A stretch of DNA of 43,045 nucleotides from Selaginella moellendorffii (GCF_000143415.4 NW_003314310.1:144959-188003), one strand, 5' to 3'. Shown: positions 1 to 9,653, counted from the first letter of the stretch. Numbers and translations are program-made. Notes: generated by a model from the letters alone, not told the origin.

Positions 1-32
1 TGTTTAGCTTGGTCGGCCATTGCAACCAACTC

Positions 33-43
33 CTTTGATACCA
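33..43 (-). promoter_or_regulatory. Primer binding site, initiator tRNA-Met type (family A)
   Basis: On the minus strand the sequence reads TGGTATCAAAG, one base away from the plant initiator tRNA-Met site TGGTATCAGAG. It starts one base after the LTR end at 45. A gag-like ATG follows on the minus strand at 20-18 (ATGGCCGACCAAGC), as in the plus-strand family-A copy at 6177. The rest of this element lies left of the window. Confidence 0.85.
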
Positions 44-44
44 A

Positions 45-267
45 TGTTATGATCCGGCGCAAAAAGACAAAGATCTAGTTGCCCTAGACTATGCTATGCC
101 ACCTCTTAAGGTTCCTCACCACCCAACCACCCCCGAGCTACCTCAAAAGCTCTACTGCACCGCCGCTCCACTGTGAGCCCTAGGGTAGGTTAAGTCCCTT
201 ACCCTAACATACCCTTGAGCCTCCCTTTGACCGACGTTGACCACGTAGTCAAAGCTGGCGCCTAACA
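45..267 (-). mobile_element. 5' LTR of a family-A Ty3/gypsy element running off the left edge
   Basis: On the minus strand the LTR begins TGTTAGGCGCCAGC and ends GATCATAACA, so it has TG...CA termini and is about 223 bp. It is the reverse complement of the LTR at 5924-6152 and is related to that at 31032-31264. A Met-type PBS lies just to its left, so this is a 5' LTR and the internal region continues beyond position 1. No target duplication can be checked because the other end is not in the window. Plus-strand integrase sequence starts soon after 267, so this copy probably inserted into or beside that older element. Confidence 0.85.
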
Positions 268-1610
268 CCCAACATCTCTGATTGAGGATCCAAAGTACTT
301 GGACACTGGTTCTATTATAGACCACGTGTCCAAGACACAGAAGCAAGCTCTTGGGATCCAAGCACAGCAATATTGCCTTTTGGGAGGCTCCATCTATCGC
401 TGCACCGCACATGGGGTCCTGCTTTGCTATGTCACTGAGGCTGAGATCCCCAAGCTCTTGCAAGCTTTTCACTCATGCTCTAGACACTATGCAGGCAAAA
501 CAACAGCTGGCACTAGAAACACTTGCTGGCATACTTGGCTGTGTCATGATGAATGGAAGGCCAATAGAAACCATGTCACAGAAGAAGCTGAGCTCAGCAA
601 TTCAACCCCCACAACAGCATTCCCCATCTTTCATTCTATGGGGCCTTTCTTCAAATGGGGTTTAGACTTCATCAGCCCTATTTCTCCCCCGAGCTCATGG
701 ACATTGATATATTTTGATGGCAACGGACTATTTCACGAAGTGGATTGAGGCAGTTCTTCTCAAGTGAGCAGACTAGACATCTACAGTAAAGTTCCTATAT
801 GAGTTTATTGTGTGCCAGTTTGGAGTTCCAGCTGTTCTAGTATCTGACTGCAGTGGTGCTTTACTTGGATGAGTTGTGGAGTATCTCTTGCAGCAGCTTC
901 ATATCCAACATGTCAAGAGCAGTAGCTACTATCCATAATCCAATGGGCAAGCTGAGTCCAGCAACAAGATCCTCAAGGCCATCCTCTCCAAGCTGGTGGA
1001 TGAGCATCCAAGGAAATGGCATGAGCACTTACAAACTGCACTATGGGCATTTTGGACAATGTACAAGACGTCTATCTCAGCCACACCATTCTCCTTGGTC
1101 TATGGGACTGAAGCTGTGCTTCTGGTAGAGCTCCAAGTCCCTTCACTCCAGTTCTCTTTGTGACAAAGTTCCAGCTTTCAAACGACATCAAGCTTGGGAC
1201 ATCCTAGCTTTGGATGAACAGCAACAACATTCAGCTGAACACCTTCATGCTGCAAAATGTCAACTCAAAGCTAGGGAGGATCAACACAGGGTCAGGAGTA
1301 AATACCAACCTAGACAGTTGGTTCTTCTCAAGGATCAAACTCCTACCAATAAGTTTTCTCCACGGTGGCTGGGTCCTTTCTTTGTCAAGTCTGCCACTCC
1401 TGGAGGAGCATACACACTCACAGATGAGACTGGACAGGAGCTCCCTCACTCTCACAATCACTCCCATCTCAAGTTGTTTCGGCGGTGAGATCTTTCCATT
1501 TTCTCTTTTCTTTTTATTTCTTCTCTCTTTCTTGCTTTTATTTCTGCTCTCACTCTTCTTACATATTTCTTCAGGCCAGGGAATCATGTGGATCAAGTCT
1601 CTTCCATGGT
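268..1610 (+). pseudogene. Decayed Ty3/gypsy integrase (plus strand)
   Basis: This is the 3' part of a pol gene; an intact product would insert element cDNA into chromosomes. Visible in order: a broken zinc-binding region (near 380-540, several His and Cys), the segment GPFFKWGLDFISPI (about 640-680), YFTKW-like core sequence around 715-755 in a shifted frame, NGQAESSNKI-like sequence near 945-970, SATPFSLVYGTEAV near 1075-1120, and a C-terminal domain (LDEQQQHSAEHLHAAK to LPHSHNHSHLKLFRR) that ends with a stop at 1486-1488. Several frameshifts and stops break it. A pyrimidine-rich tail follows. The same C-terminal wording recurs in element B (10829-12700), so the two belong to one lineage. 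Confidence 0.85.
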
Positions 1611-1870
1611 GAACACACTTTAGCTGCATTACCAATTATATGAAGACTCCTCAACTCTTGCTAGTTTGTGCTTCATTTCTTTGGCTTCTTTCCCTATATC
1701 AATTCCATCCTCACATTCTCATCACCTCCATGCTTTAAAATTCCCTTCCACACACTCACACCATTGTTGCCTAGCTCTCACTACACATATTCAATCTACT
1801 CTTTCACATTTTCCACCATTCATCATCCATTCATACTAGACACTTGGGGACAACATTTCATCATAGAGGA

Positions 1871-1957
1871 CAGGGGGGGGGGGGGATTTGTAGAAAGATT
1901 GGAGCATTTTCTCATGTTTGAGCAAGCATTGCAGGAGCATCCCTCATTCCCCCAACA
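1871..1957 (+). promoter_or_regulatory. Polypurine tract and LTR-terminal block ending the plus-strand element
   Basis: A run of G (1873-1885) follows an ACAACATTTCATC stretch and is followed by a block starting TGTAGAAAGATTGGAGC at 1889 and ending CCCCCAACA at 1957. The same ~70-bp block occurs at 8537-8606 and 30765-30834, each time after a G-rich purine tract. The position downstream of an integrase fits a polypurine tract at the start of the 3' LTR. How far the LTR continues past 1957 is not clear. Confidence 0.55.
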
Positions 1958-2094
1958 AAGCTTCTCTCCCTCACTTCTAAAGAATTGAAAGATTCTTTTA
2001 TGAGGCTTTAAGTACCCATTTAGGAGTCCAACCCAAATAGCATGAAGTAACAATATTGGTGGTTGATAACCATATTGACCAAGATCTCTTCCAT
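1958..2094. other. Junction between two opposed retroelement remnants
   Basis: No protein signal. The plus-strand element ends to the left and the minus-strand gag-PR remnant begins to the right, so this piece is either the rest of the left element's LTR or the 3' continuation of the right one. Confidence 0.4.
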
Positions 2095-3048
2095 CTAACC
2101 TGAATTAACAAAATCCCAAATGAACCCCAAGGTATACATAGGTTCACCACTCCCCCCAATAACTATGACTTGAGGTGACTTGAGCTCCACCAGATGCTCC
2201 AGCTTGAGGTGCTTCACAACCTCAAGGACTGACTGATTAGCACTAAAATCTAGCAACACCTCAACCTTTTGGCCAAAAATCATTGTTTTCATAATTGCAT
2301 AAGGTTATTCTAGATAATCCTTCTTGAACATGGCAGTCTTTTCACCTTGCTTCTTCTTCCAATTGGCCTTAACTCTATGCCAATCTTCATCCACTTGTTT
2401 TGCAAGTAGTCTTAGGGCCCTCCAACCATCATTAGTAGTGAGGCTGAAACTGAAATTGTACAAGAGATTCCTTTATATACTTTGTCATCTCTTGGGTTCA
2501 GTATTTGGCTCCCTTGGAGGTGGTTTTATCCTTTCTTCCATAGCCTTGGCCTTCTCAGCTACAGTCCTCTTGTTACATTCTTCAAGTCCTCTACTGTCGT
2601 TCTCGAGTGTGAATCATATACAATTGCAGATCCTCTTCTTCATTGTTGTGCTTAGAATCTAGCTTATTTGTCTCTTCCAGATCCCCAGCCCAATAATCCC
2701 CTTCACACTTGAAACATTTACCCTGTCTATTGCTTTGGACTTGATCTACCACCTTTATACCAAAGGCCACCATTTGGGGTCCATTTTGAGTTGGGCTTTT
2801 TTTTTTCTTATATGAGGTTTGTGGTCAAGCTCTAGACCTTCTTATGCAACTTTTCTGCAGTAGCATCTTCCACATTCTTTGCTTGGTCCGTAGATTTCAC
2901 CATCTTGTTCACCTTATGAATCTCTGTCTCATAGAAATCTTCTCCATGTTTGAACTCAATTGCTTGTGTTACTGCCTATGCATATGACTCCTATAAAGTG
3001 TTCTTCATACAATCTTTCAATAGAGTCCTCAATCCCTCAAGAGAACTA
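2095..3048 (-). pseudogene. Decayed gag C-terminus and aspartic protease (minus strand)
   Basis: Reading leftward on the minus strand: a gag tail, a zinc-knuckle relic GKCFKCEGDYWAGD (near 2700) resembling the CFKCG..W.PGH type of Ty3 gag, a charged linker with KAMEERIKPPPREP (near 2510-2560), then a protease-like segment VEVLLDFSANQSVL (near 2230-2270). In an active protease DFSANQ would read DSGA.., so the catalytic triad is lost. Several stops and frameshifts are present. The N-terminal half of the same gag lies at 3600-4010, beyond the TRIM insertion. Confidence 0.7.
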
Positions 3049-3220
3049 ACCAAGCAACCAAAGACAACAACTCAAAATATAAATTATAAGGGGTTTAAAG
3101 AGGGAAAGGCCCCTTTTCCAATTAGTTAAGGGCATTGGGTTACTTAGGGTTAAGTGTCCTTAGGTTTGAATAATATTGAGCTAAATAACCTTTGAGGAAA
3201 TCTAAATTTAGGAGTTTACA
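3049..3220 (+). mobile_element. Old 5S-LTR TRIM (Cassandra-like): 5' LTR
   Basis: This decayed copy aligns along its length with the well-preserved LTRs at 24100-24293 and 25834-26026: AAGCAACCAAAG near the start, GGGAAAGGCCCC in the middle, then GGGTTAAGTGTCCTTAGG and AGGAGTTTACA at the end. The last ~80 bases resemble the internal promoter half of 5S rRNA (A box GTTAAGTGTCC). It is diverged from the other copies mostly by transitions, so it is an old insertion. It interrupts the gag open frame. Confidence 0.75.
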
Positions 3221-3380
3221 TTTGGTATTATAGAGGGTCTCAAGTTTAACTTTGTTAGTTTAATAGAGGAATCATATCATATGTTGAAATTGACATTTAG
3301 TAGGTTCAATTTGCTTATGGCTTGGCTTGACCCAAGGAGTAAGGTGTCAAGAGAGTGAGGTTTTCAGAAGACCTATGGCA
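3221..3380 (+). mobile_element. TRIM internal domain with decayed Met-type PBS
   Basis: Directly after the LTR comes TTTGGTATTATAG (PBS copy 3223-3233, two mismatches to TGGTATCAGAG). The sequence then follows the TRIM internal domain seen at 23895-24099: a diverged GGTTGG region, TTGACATTTAG, and GGTGTCAAGAGAGTGAGG at about 3345. No coding capacity is present or expected, since TRIMs rely on proteins from other elements. Confidence 0.7.
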
Positions 3381-3576
3381 AAGTCCAAATTCAAGAGCAT
3401 ATGGGCCTCAATTGCATTGTAAGCCGACTCAAGGCATTTGCAAAAGTCTGGATAGTTTCACTGCTGAGTGACCTCTTGAGGAGAAGTCCAAATTTAGGAG
3501 CTTACAAGGCCCAACTACATTGCAAGCCAACTTAGGGCATTTGCAAAATTCCAGAAAGTCTCATTGTTCTTCTGAG
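3381..3576 (+). repeat. Tandem duplication, ~103-bp unit, derived from the TRIM LTR end
   Basis: Two units start AAGTCCAAATT at 3381 and 3484 and run in parallel through GGCC...CATTG.AAGCC.ACT..GGCATTTGCAAAA to TCTGAG or CTGAG. Both begin with the 5S-like C-box end of the TRIM LTR (AAGTCCAAA.T.AGGAG). The first unit also carries GAGTGACCTC from the same LTR before unit 2 starts. Confidence 0.65.
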
Positions 3577-3599
3577 TCTTTGTGGCAAGCTCATATAGG

Positions 3600-4010
3600 A
3601 GTCTTCAATTATCCAAGTTGAGAAACTAATCTCTAAACTTCCACTCAAGCCAGTTGAGCCTAATCTCACATCCCTCTGGATCCCCTAGGAAATCTTCCTT
3701 TGAAGAATTCCACTAAACCTTGGCCGGTCCAGTGGACATTGCACTTTCAGCCCATAGCAAGGTGTTGTAGTCTAACCAACCATTCAATTTTGCTATGAAA
3801 AGGGTTGCCAACCAGTTTTGATTCTTAGTTGGTTTACCATCTCCCTTGAAACTAGGCAATTTAAACTTGCTAGAGATAGTGGCATCTCATTCACATAGTG
3901 TAGTAAGACCTCATAATCCACTAAACATCCTAGGAGGATTTATCAATGATCCTTAGCATACACTTCAAACATAGAGTTGTAAGTAACTAGGACATGAGGA
4001 TCTTCCTTCT
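3600..4010 (-). pseudogene. Decayed Ty3/gypsy gag N-terminal half
   Basis: A minus-strand frame contains SSKFKLPSFKGDGKPT, then NWLATLFIAKLNGWLDYN, WAESAMSTGPA, a stop, WNSSKEDFLGDPEG and LNWLEWKF. This matches the start of plant Ty3 capsid proteins (F.LP.F.G followed by a Trp-rich helical domain). Two stops occur in about 100 codons. The protein would form the capsid of the cytoplasmic particle in which element RNA is copied. It continues at 2095-3048 across the TRIM insertion. Confidence 0.7.
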
Positions 4011-4699
4011 AGTGAACACTTAAGTATTTACATAGTTTAGTTCTTTTATGCCCCAACTAGAATAATGATTTTCCCCAAATCTTTGTTATCCTCTAGCACA
4101 AATTCTCATTGCACAACTCCTAGGGAATATCTACATATCTTCACATCACACCTTCAATCAAACATGACTTTGACTATTTCAAGGGTTTGGACAGCACATG
4201 GACATATGGTGTGGAAATGGGATGGAACATGCATAATGAATGATGAATAATGGTGTCATGAGTGACCAAATGAGTGAATGGTGAATATGAAAATAGAGAG
4301 GATGATATGTAGAGGATGACATATAGAATGAAGTGACGTTGATAAGAACTTGGTATCTAACTTGGTATGACAATCTGATTAATAATCTTGGTAGTTAGGA
4401 ATAGGGTGCCACCATTTCCTTACTGTGAAAAGTCTCCACTGAATAGGGTTTCTTTAATCCTGGTGTGGGGAGACTAGCAGCTGGAAATTGTGTGCATCTG
4501 ACTAAAGTGCCTATTGGGTCCTAAGCCCACATCACCAGTGGATATTCTGCCACTTGGCCAGATGTGTGGCAAGCTCTTCTAAAAACATGGAAGCACAAAG
4601 TCAATGAGAGTAATAGTGCATACTAATATCTGAAGGGCAAGTTTGATTGTTCCCCCTTCCTTGATATCAAAGGGTAGTAGAATATTACATATCCTATCA
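4011..4699. other. Unassigned AT-rich spacer
   Basis: Only short frames without recognisable domains. 4180-4330 is a low-complexity stretch with many ATGA/GATG steps. No repeat shared with the rest of the window was found. Confidence 0.5.
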
Positions 4700-4968
4700 T
4701 TTGGTTGTGTAGGGAGTGAGACTAAATAGAGAGATCTGTCATCTTTTCTAGAAATAGCAAAGAATCTCCAGTATTAGCATCTATGAGGCATATTTGTAGA
4801 ATGTAAATTATAAAACTACAATCTAATGCCATTTCATATTTAATAAATTTTCATGATTGTTTCAAAGACTAACTCCTAAGACTGGGGTGTGGGGGGGTTG
4901 TGGGGGGTTTTAAATGTATAACAAGAGTAGTGGATAGGTTGGGTATGGTTGACTAACTTGAGGTGTAG
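4700..4968 (-). repeat. L-type LTR fragment, inverted
   Basis: The reverse complement of the L LTR (about 13200-13500) is recognisable here: GGCATATTTGTAGAATGTAAA, AATGCCATTTCATATTTA, GACTAACTCCTAAGAC, a G-rich run, AAATGTATA and GGTTGGGTATGG. It is strongly diverged from the two LTRs at 12701 and 18859. It meets a second, opposite-facing fragment at about 4969. Confidence 0.65.
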
Positions 4969-5285
4969 TGGGTCTTGGGCCATTGAATAAAGGGATGGGA
5001 AAATTCTTGAGTATATAATAAAGGAGCAAAGGAACTAAAGCATAGAATAATTCCTTAGAATATAACTCAAAGTGCAAAGGGACAAAAGTAACACTAGAAT
5101 AGTTTTAGAGCATACAACATCTTAATGCTAAGACCAGCACACAAAATGGAGCTAAATGAAGTTTGGCACTACCACTATACTAGTGGTTTAATGTGAAGAT
5201 ATAAATCTTTTATCAACTAGCATGGTATGGAGCTTAGGCTTTATCCAAGCCAAGCAAAGGATAAGCATGCAAAGCAAGGTTCTCC
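4969..5285 (+). repeat. L-type LTR fragment, direct
   Basis: The sequence follows L LTR positions ~12855-13190 in the same orientation: GGGCCATTGAATAAAGG, GAGCATACAACATCTTAATGC, AAAATGGAGCTAAATG, CTAGCATGGTATGGAGCTTA and GGATAAGCATGCAAAG. Together with the fragment to the left it makes a head-to-head pair of LTR pieces. Confidence 0.7.
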
Positions 5286-5923
5286 CTTAGTCCATGTATT
5301 CAAGAGTTTAAATTCCATGTACTGCAAATATGTTTAGTCGTTTGTGTTTGTGGCAACCATGCACAACACCTTAATGCTGCAGTTTGCATCTTGAATGCTA
5401 GCAAAATTCTACAAACACATACACATTTTTTATTTAAATAATTATAAAAATATAAATTAATACACACAGATATAGAAAACCAACACAAAACAAGAGTAGA
5501 AAACCAGTAAAAACTTGATAAACTCCTCATATTGTTGTTATTATCATCTTTGTCTGGTTTTACATAATCCCAAGCCTTGATATCAGGCGGTGATTTTGTG
5601 CACACAGGGATCCCTACACCCTTCAATTGCACAAGATGCCATTAATCCTCTTTACCACTCCTTGAAATTTGCTGTGGCAGTTTGCATTTCCATTTGCGAA
5701 CTCTAGAGTGGTAGGATCCCATGACCACAACATGCTCTCATTCTACATTTGCCATTGCTTGTGTGCAAAACATTGCCCACTGTTTGCAAAACACTACACA
5801 TATTCTTTGTGTGTGTGTGTGTGTGTTTTAATTTCCCAGCCAAAGCAAAACAGATTTTGCGAACGTTTGGATATACTGGCAAACGTGTTCATAAGTAACC
5901 ATGAAAGAATGCTTCACTCCTAG
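5286..5923. other. Unassigned spacer with a (GT)n microsatellite
   Basis: A short minus-strand frame of 110 codons (5300-5632) has no recognisable domain. A (GT)n run spans 5809-5826. Nothing else can be supported. Confidence 0.45.
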
Positions 5924-6152
5924 TGTTAGGTGCCAGCTTTGACCACATGGTCAACATCAGTCAAAGAGAGGCTCAAGGGTATATTATGTTAGGGTAAGGG
6001 ATTTAACCTACCCTAAGGCCTACAGGGGAGTGGTGGTGCAGTGGAGCTTTTTGAGGTAACTCAGGGGTGGTTGGGTGATGAGGAACCTCAAAAGGTGGCA
6101 TAGCATAGTCTAGGGCGACTAAATTTCTGTCTTTTTGCGCTGGATCATAACA
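5924..6152 (+). mobile_element. 5' LTR of family-A element (plus strand)
   Basis: This 229-bp LTR begins TGTTAGGTGCCAGC and ends GATCATAACA. It is followed after one base by a Met-type PBS, which fixes it as a 5' LTR. A diverged LTR of the same family and orientation, with a polypurine tract on its left, lies at 31032-31264, so the two may be the ends of one heavily interrupted element. The five bases outside each (CCTAG; AGTGT) do not match. Confidence 0.85.
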
Positions 6153-6153
6153 T

Positions 6154-6164
6154 TGGTATCAGAG
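6154..6164 (+). promoter_or_regulatory. Primer binding site, initiator tRNA-Met
   Basis: TGGTATCAGAG matches the plant initiator tRNA-Met 3' complement at 11 consecutive bases, one base after the LTR end. A gag ATG follows only 12 nt later at 6177-6179. Confidence 0.9.
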
Positions 6165-6191
6165 GAGTTGGTTGCGATGGCCAACCAAGTT

Positions 6192-7905
6192 ACGTTCAGC
6201 GATCTCGCCGGATTGCAGCCCTAAGTTGTTTGAGGAGAGAGCTCGAAGGCACTAGAGAGAGAGTGTGAGAAAGAGGGAGGGAGCGAGTGTCCAGGGCGGC
6301 ACAAGCATCGCAGACCGCGGCAGCAACACACGGAGCTCGTCTCCCTCCTCTTTCTCCTCTTTTCTCTCGCTCTCTGTCGTTTTTATCGATATCTCCCAAA
6401 CGGCTGGGAGAAACCTCGATTCCTTCGACGGGGGGCTTCTAGGAGTGTAGATTCTCATCCTCCTAGAAGGCCGCGGCGAGATCTGCCACGGATCTGGAGA
6501 TCTCGCTGGCCCTAGGTCGCTGCTGTTTTTAGGGTTCTTCGGCGGCGGCTAGGGTTTTTCGGGGCTTAGAGATCTGGAGGAGTGGAGAGGGCAGCTAGGA
6601 ACACCACGGCTGCAGCAGCTGGACGCTCTCCTCTCCTCCTCTTCTTTTTTCGCTTCTCATGGTTTCAAGTTTTTTGGGAGCTCATAACTCCTGAACGGCT
6701 TGGAATTTTTCCACAAAAATTCACAGGGGGATAGCTGGGAGGGAGCCTCACACCCTCCCAGAAGCGCAGGCAAAAATTCTTCACGGTCTCAGAGTTCTCA
6801 CCTGCCCTAATTCGTGGCTAGGGTTAGGGTTCTTGGCTGGCTTTTGCCCTAACTGCGGTTAGGGCAGGACTTAGGGTGGCGGCGGGATCTTCGATCCGGC
6901 CACTCTAAGTGTCAGGGATCTTCGTTGCATGTGGTTGGCACGGCAGCAACATGGTGGAAACGCAACGGTTGCTGGTCTCGCAGCTTCGAGCGGGATTTCT
7001 CGCCTTAGGTCGGGCCATGCAAGGTGGCGACTAAGGTACGGAGAGCGTGAAGCTGCATGTGTCGGAGGTTCTTGGCGACTTGAGTCGTGGAAACACGACC
7101 AAGTCATGGGAACTTTGTTGACTGGTGGAGGACAGTTTGGGACGACATCCCGACATAGCGAAGTGTCCGCGGTGGATGGACGTGGAAGACACTATGGGCG
7201 CATTTTTGGATCTAGTGACAGGGAAGTGCTGTCACAAAGGGGGCCAGTGGCGGATGGCTGAGTTGGTTTGCTCGCGGAGGGGATCCCACATGGTTCTTGC
7301 TTCAGGGCTAGTCCTTTGAGGAGGTTCGCGGAGGCTTGCAAGTCTTGTGATTGTCGCGATGCCGGCAACGGGGGCTCGTATATCATTGAAGGGGGCCAGC
7401 GCACTTGTCTAGTGTGGGAGGCAAGGTAGCATGCTCTAGTCTAGAGCTGGAGGAGGCTCACACCTCGCTTGTTCTACGCTTTGGAGTTTGTTCGCAATGG
7501 GCACCGACTTAGTGCTGGAAGTACACTGGGGAGGTAGGCGCTCCAAGACACAGCATCACGTCTTGGGGCGTAACAGGTGGCTTCAGCTTGTGCAGTGGAG
7601 TCACCTTGGAGGCGAGTGACCCATGAGCAACGCCGGGTCATCGTGCTCGAGTTGGACCACTTGGCTGCGACGACATCGAGCTAGATCGACATGGTGTTCG
7701 TCTGGCTTGTCATCATTGTGACCGAGTGGAGGAGTGGCAAGGCGAAGCAGGTGGCTTCAAGCTCCGCGGTGGAGTCACCTGGGAGGCGGACGGCCCAAGA
7801 GCAGCGCCGGGCGTTCGCGCTCATAGTTTCACTAGTCTCTTCGAGAGTGCGCTCTCAATGTTGTTTTGATCCCTTTGGGATTGGGGTAATGTACATACAT
7901 GTTTA
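6192..7905 (+). other. GC-rich segment inside the family-A gag start, bounded by 18-bp direct repeats
   Basis: The string GCGATGGCCAACCAAGTT occurs at 6174-6191 and again at 7906-7923; the gag frame continues only after the second copy. Between them lies ~1.7 kb that is clearly more GC- and CpG-rich than its surroundings. It holds pyrimidine-rich stretches and several CTAGGGTTTT-like motifs of the kind common in plant 5' leaders (6500-6860). It also holds an imperfect internal duplication (GTGGCTTCA.. around 7577 and 7750, offset ~173 bp). From the first ATG a frame of only 15 codons runs to a stop. No known domain was recognised in any frame. It could be a captured host fragment or a non-autonomous insertion. 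Confidence 0.55.
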
Positions 7906-7908
7906 GCG

Positions 7909-8495
7909 ATGGCCAACCAAGTTGAACGCTGGAATTCTATTCTTGATGGTGGTGCCGAAGATGGTGCCAACAAAGCTATAAAGATTTAGACAATTTAAGA
8001 TGTTGTTCATGAATTGCGAGCCCTTAATTGAAATCGGTAAATGATGCAAGACAAGATACATGGCATGATGGATACCATACGTGAGCATGTTGAGGCACTC
8101 GAGGCTAGACGTGGTAGCACTCCAAATAAGCCTTCCTTGGTAGATTGACTCAAGATTCCAATCTTTTCTAGTGATGATGGTATGGATGACTGTCTCGTTT
8201 GGCTAGCCAATGTGAAGAAGTTCTTGGCTGTTAGGGGAACTCCGGATGCAGAGGCTTTAATTGTTATTTCAATGGTTTTGTGTGATGCGGGTCTACAATG
8301 GTGGAATTGGCTTGAGGAGTCTCATGTTGTGGATAAGAAACCACCAGTGTCTACCATGGATGAGTTTGAGGCTGCTTTCTTTTTACATTTTCCCCTCACT
8401 ACGACGTGGAGAATGCTCACACAGAACTTCGACATTTCCAGCAAGGGAAAATGACGCTCGGGAACTATATTGAGAAGCTTGCTCACTTGCTTAAC
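7909..8495 (+). pseudogene. Family-A gag, 5' part, truncated
   Basis: The frame starts MANQVERWNSILDGG, meets several stops, then reads LKIPIFSSDDGMDDCLVWL, VKKFLAVRGTPDAEA, MVLCDAGLQWWNWLEE and KKPPVSTMDEFEAAF. A one-base shift near 8390 moves the match to PHYDVENAHTELRHFQQG and KMTLGNYIEKLAHLLN. The middle is nearly the same protein as the minus-strand gag at 42434-43042, which retains its zinc knuckle. Homology stops abruptly at about 8495, where the D-type end block begins. Confidence 0.8.
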
Positions 8496-8606
8496 TGTGA
8501 TAAAACCCTTGCACCACAAGGGTAAAAGGGGGCATTTGTGAAGAGCATTGGAGCATTTCTCGTGTTTAAGTGAATGTTAGGGTAGGTGCCCCTTTTTCCC
8601 CCAATA
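8496..8606 (+). mobile_element. Left end block of element D (probable LTR or LTR fragment)
   Basis: From GATAAAACCC to CCCCCAATA this ~110-bp block matches 30725-30834 in the same orientation: CCTTGC.CCACA.GGG.AAAAGGGGG, then TGTGAAGAGCATTGGAGC and a CCCCCAATA end. Just downstream is TGGTGAACTTAACG (from 8609), a possible PBS that resembles the one of element B. Either the LTR starts at TGTGATAAAACC (8496), or the true start TGTGAAGAGC lies at 8537 and the shared upstream bases have another origin. Confidence 0.55.
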
Positions 8607-9364
8607 AATGGTGAACTTAACGTGATGCGTAGCGCTTTTTATTGCATTATTTTTCTCTTTTCTTTTTGGCCACAAACTTTGAGAAGCAATTTCTTGTTCG
8701 TTTTGCAGTGGTTTTGCTTGATCTTAGGTGTATTGAATAGGTTTTGAGCTCCTCTTTCTGACAAGCTATAGCACTCATCAAGCTGTGAAGTATTTGAGGA
8801 GATATAATGTTTCTTGGTTTGGTTTAGTGAATATTTTGGGGTTTCTCCTTTCTTGCCTAGATTCTCGGCCCAATTTCTTAAGATAATGCATTTGGTTTTG
8901 TAGATATGGCCTAGATTTACAAGTAAATGTGCTTCTTGGTGCTAAATTTGGGAGAATTTATGGCATGCAAAAGGATTTTCTTCTTTAGCTAGAAAAGGGC
9001 ATCTTTGCAACAGAAATTCATGCTTCTCTAAGTTTTGTTTTGGATGCCATTTTTTTCTGGAAGTGCTTCTAGTCTTAATCTTTTTGATATCAACAGCACC
9101 TTAGTATTGATCCGAATTGATGACATGCAGATGTTTTTCCATAAAATTAGTGTTTTGGGCTATGTTTTCTTAGATCTTACAGGATATTAAGGCATTTTCG
9201 TTGCAAATTTTTAGAGTAATATGGTAGATGGGGTTGAGCTCTTTCCAACAAGCCTCCTTATAATCAAAATAGTGAAGGATCAAGACCAAAGTACTCATTT
9301 TTCTCTTTTATGCTAAACTTTGGTGAGAGTTTCTGGGAAAGAAGCAATCTTTGGGGAGTAGAAG
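8607..9364. other. Non-coding stretch, probable 5' untranslated region of element D
   Basis: T-rich, with no protein signal. Its place between the D end block and the B LTR suggests the untranslated leader of D; sequence to the right of B at 23226-23607 has a similar texture. Confidence 0.4.
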
Positions 9365-9525
9365 TGTTGAGATGTGGCATCTCAATTCTCCTCCTTTCTG
9401 TGGCTTTGCTCACATCCTAAACTCTCTCTCTCCATGCTCTAACTTAGGATACAAAGTGTAAAACCCTTGATATTTCACCCTCATAGGGCTTTTATACAAC
9501 CATTTAAAATATTCCAGGAATTAGA

Positions 9526-9560
<35 letters not shown>

Positions 9561-9653
9561 ATGCCCACAGCTGCAATTGGGGTGTAGGAGGAGTAGGAGT
9601 AAGAGGAGTTAGAGCTGGAGTGGGAGTAGGAGTATATGGCTATGGTTGCAACA
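9365..9653 (-). mobile_element. LTR of element B (left, 3' LTR on the minus strand)
   Basis: It matches 22824-23114 in the same orientation: TGTTGAG.TGTGGCA at the left end, TGGCTTTGCTCA, CTTTTATACAACCATTTAAA, a CT run and GGAGTATATGGCTA near the right end. A TATAAAA-like motif reads on the minus strand, agreeing with the minus-strand gag and integrase between the two copies. It includes a (CT)13 run at 9531-9557 and a GGAGTAGGAGT-type repeat at 9588-9640. No clear polypurine tract lies at its right side. Confidence 0.7.

Noticed and set aside
3161-3220. Possible 5S rRNA gene
   Set aside because: Only the 3' part of 5S is similar, it lies inside an LTR with TG...CA ends and PBS, and the same happens in four copies. 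It is TRIM sequence, not a gene.
6500-6860. Telomere-like CCCTAA/TTTAGGG motifs
   Set aside because: Motifs are isolated and irregular (TAGGGTTTTT, TTAGGGTT), never a tandem run. They resemble common plant leader motifs.
6929-7261. 110-codon plus-strand frame as a protein gene
   Set aside because: No domain, arginine- and glycine-rich as expected for random translation of GC-rich DNA, and overlapping frames are equally open.
9531-9557. CT repeat as a regulatory GAGA-type site
   Set aside because: Simple microsatellite whose length differs between the two LTRs; no evidence of function.
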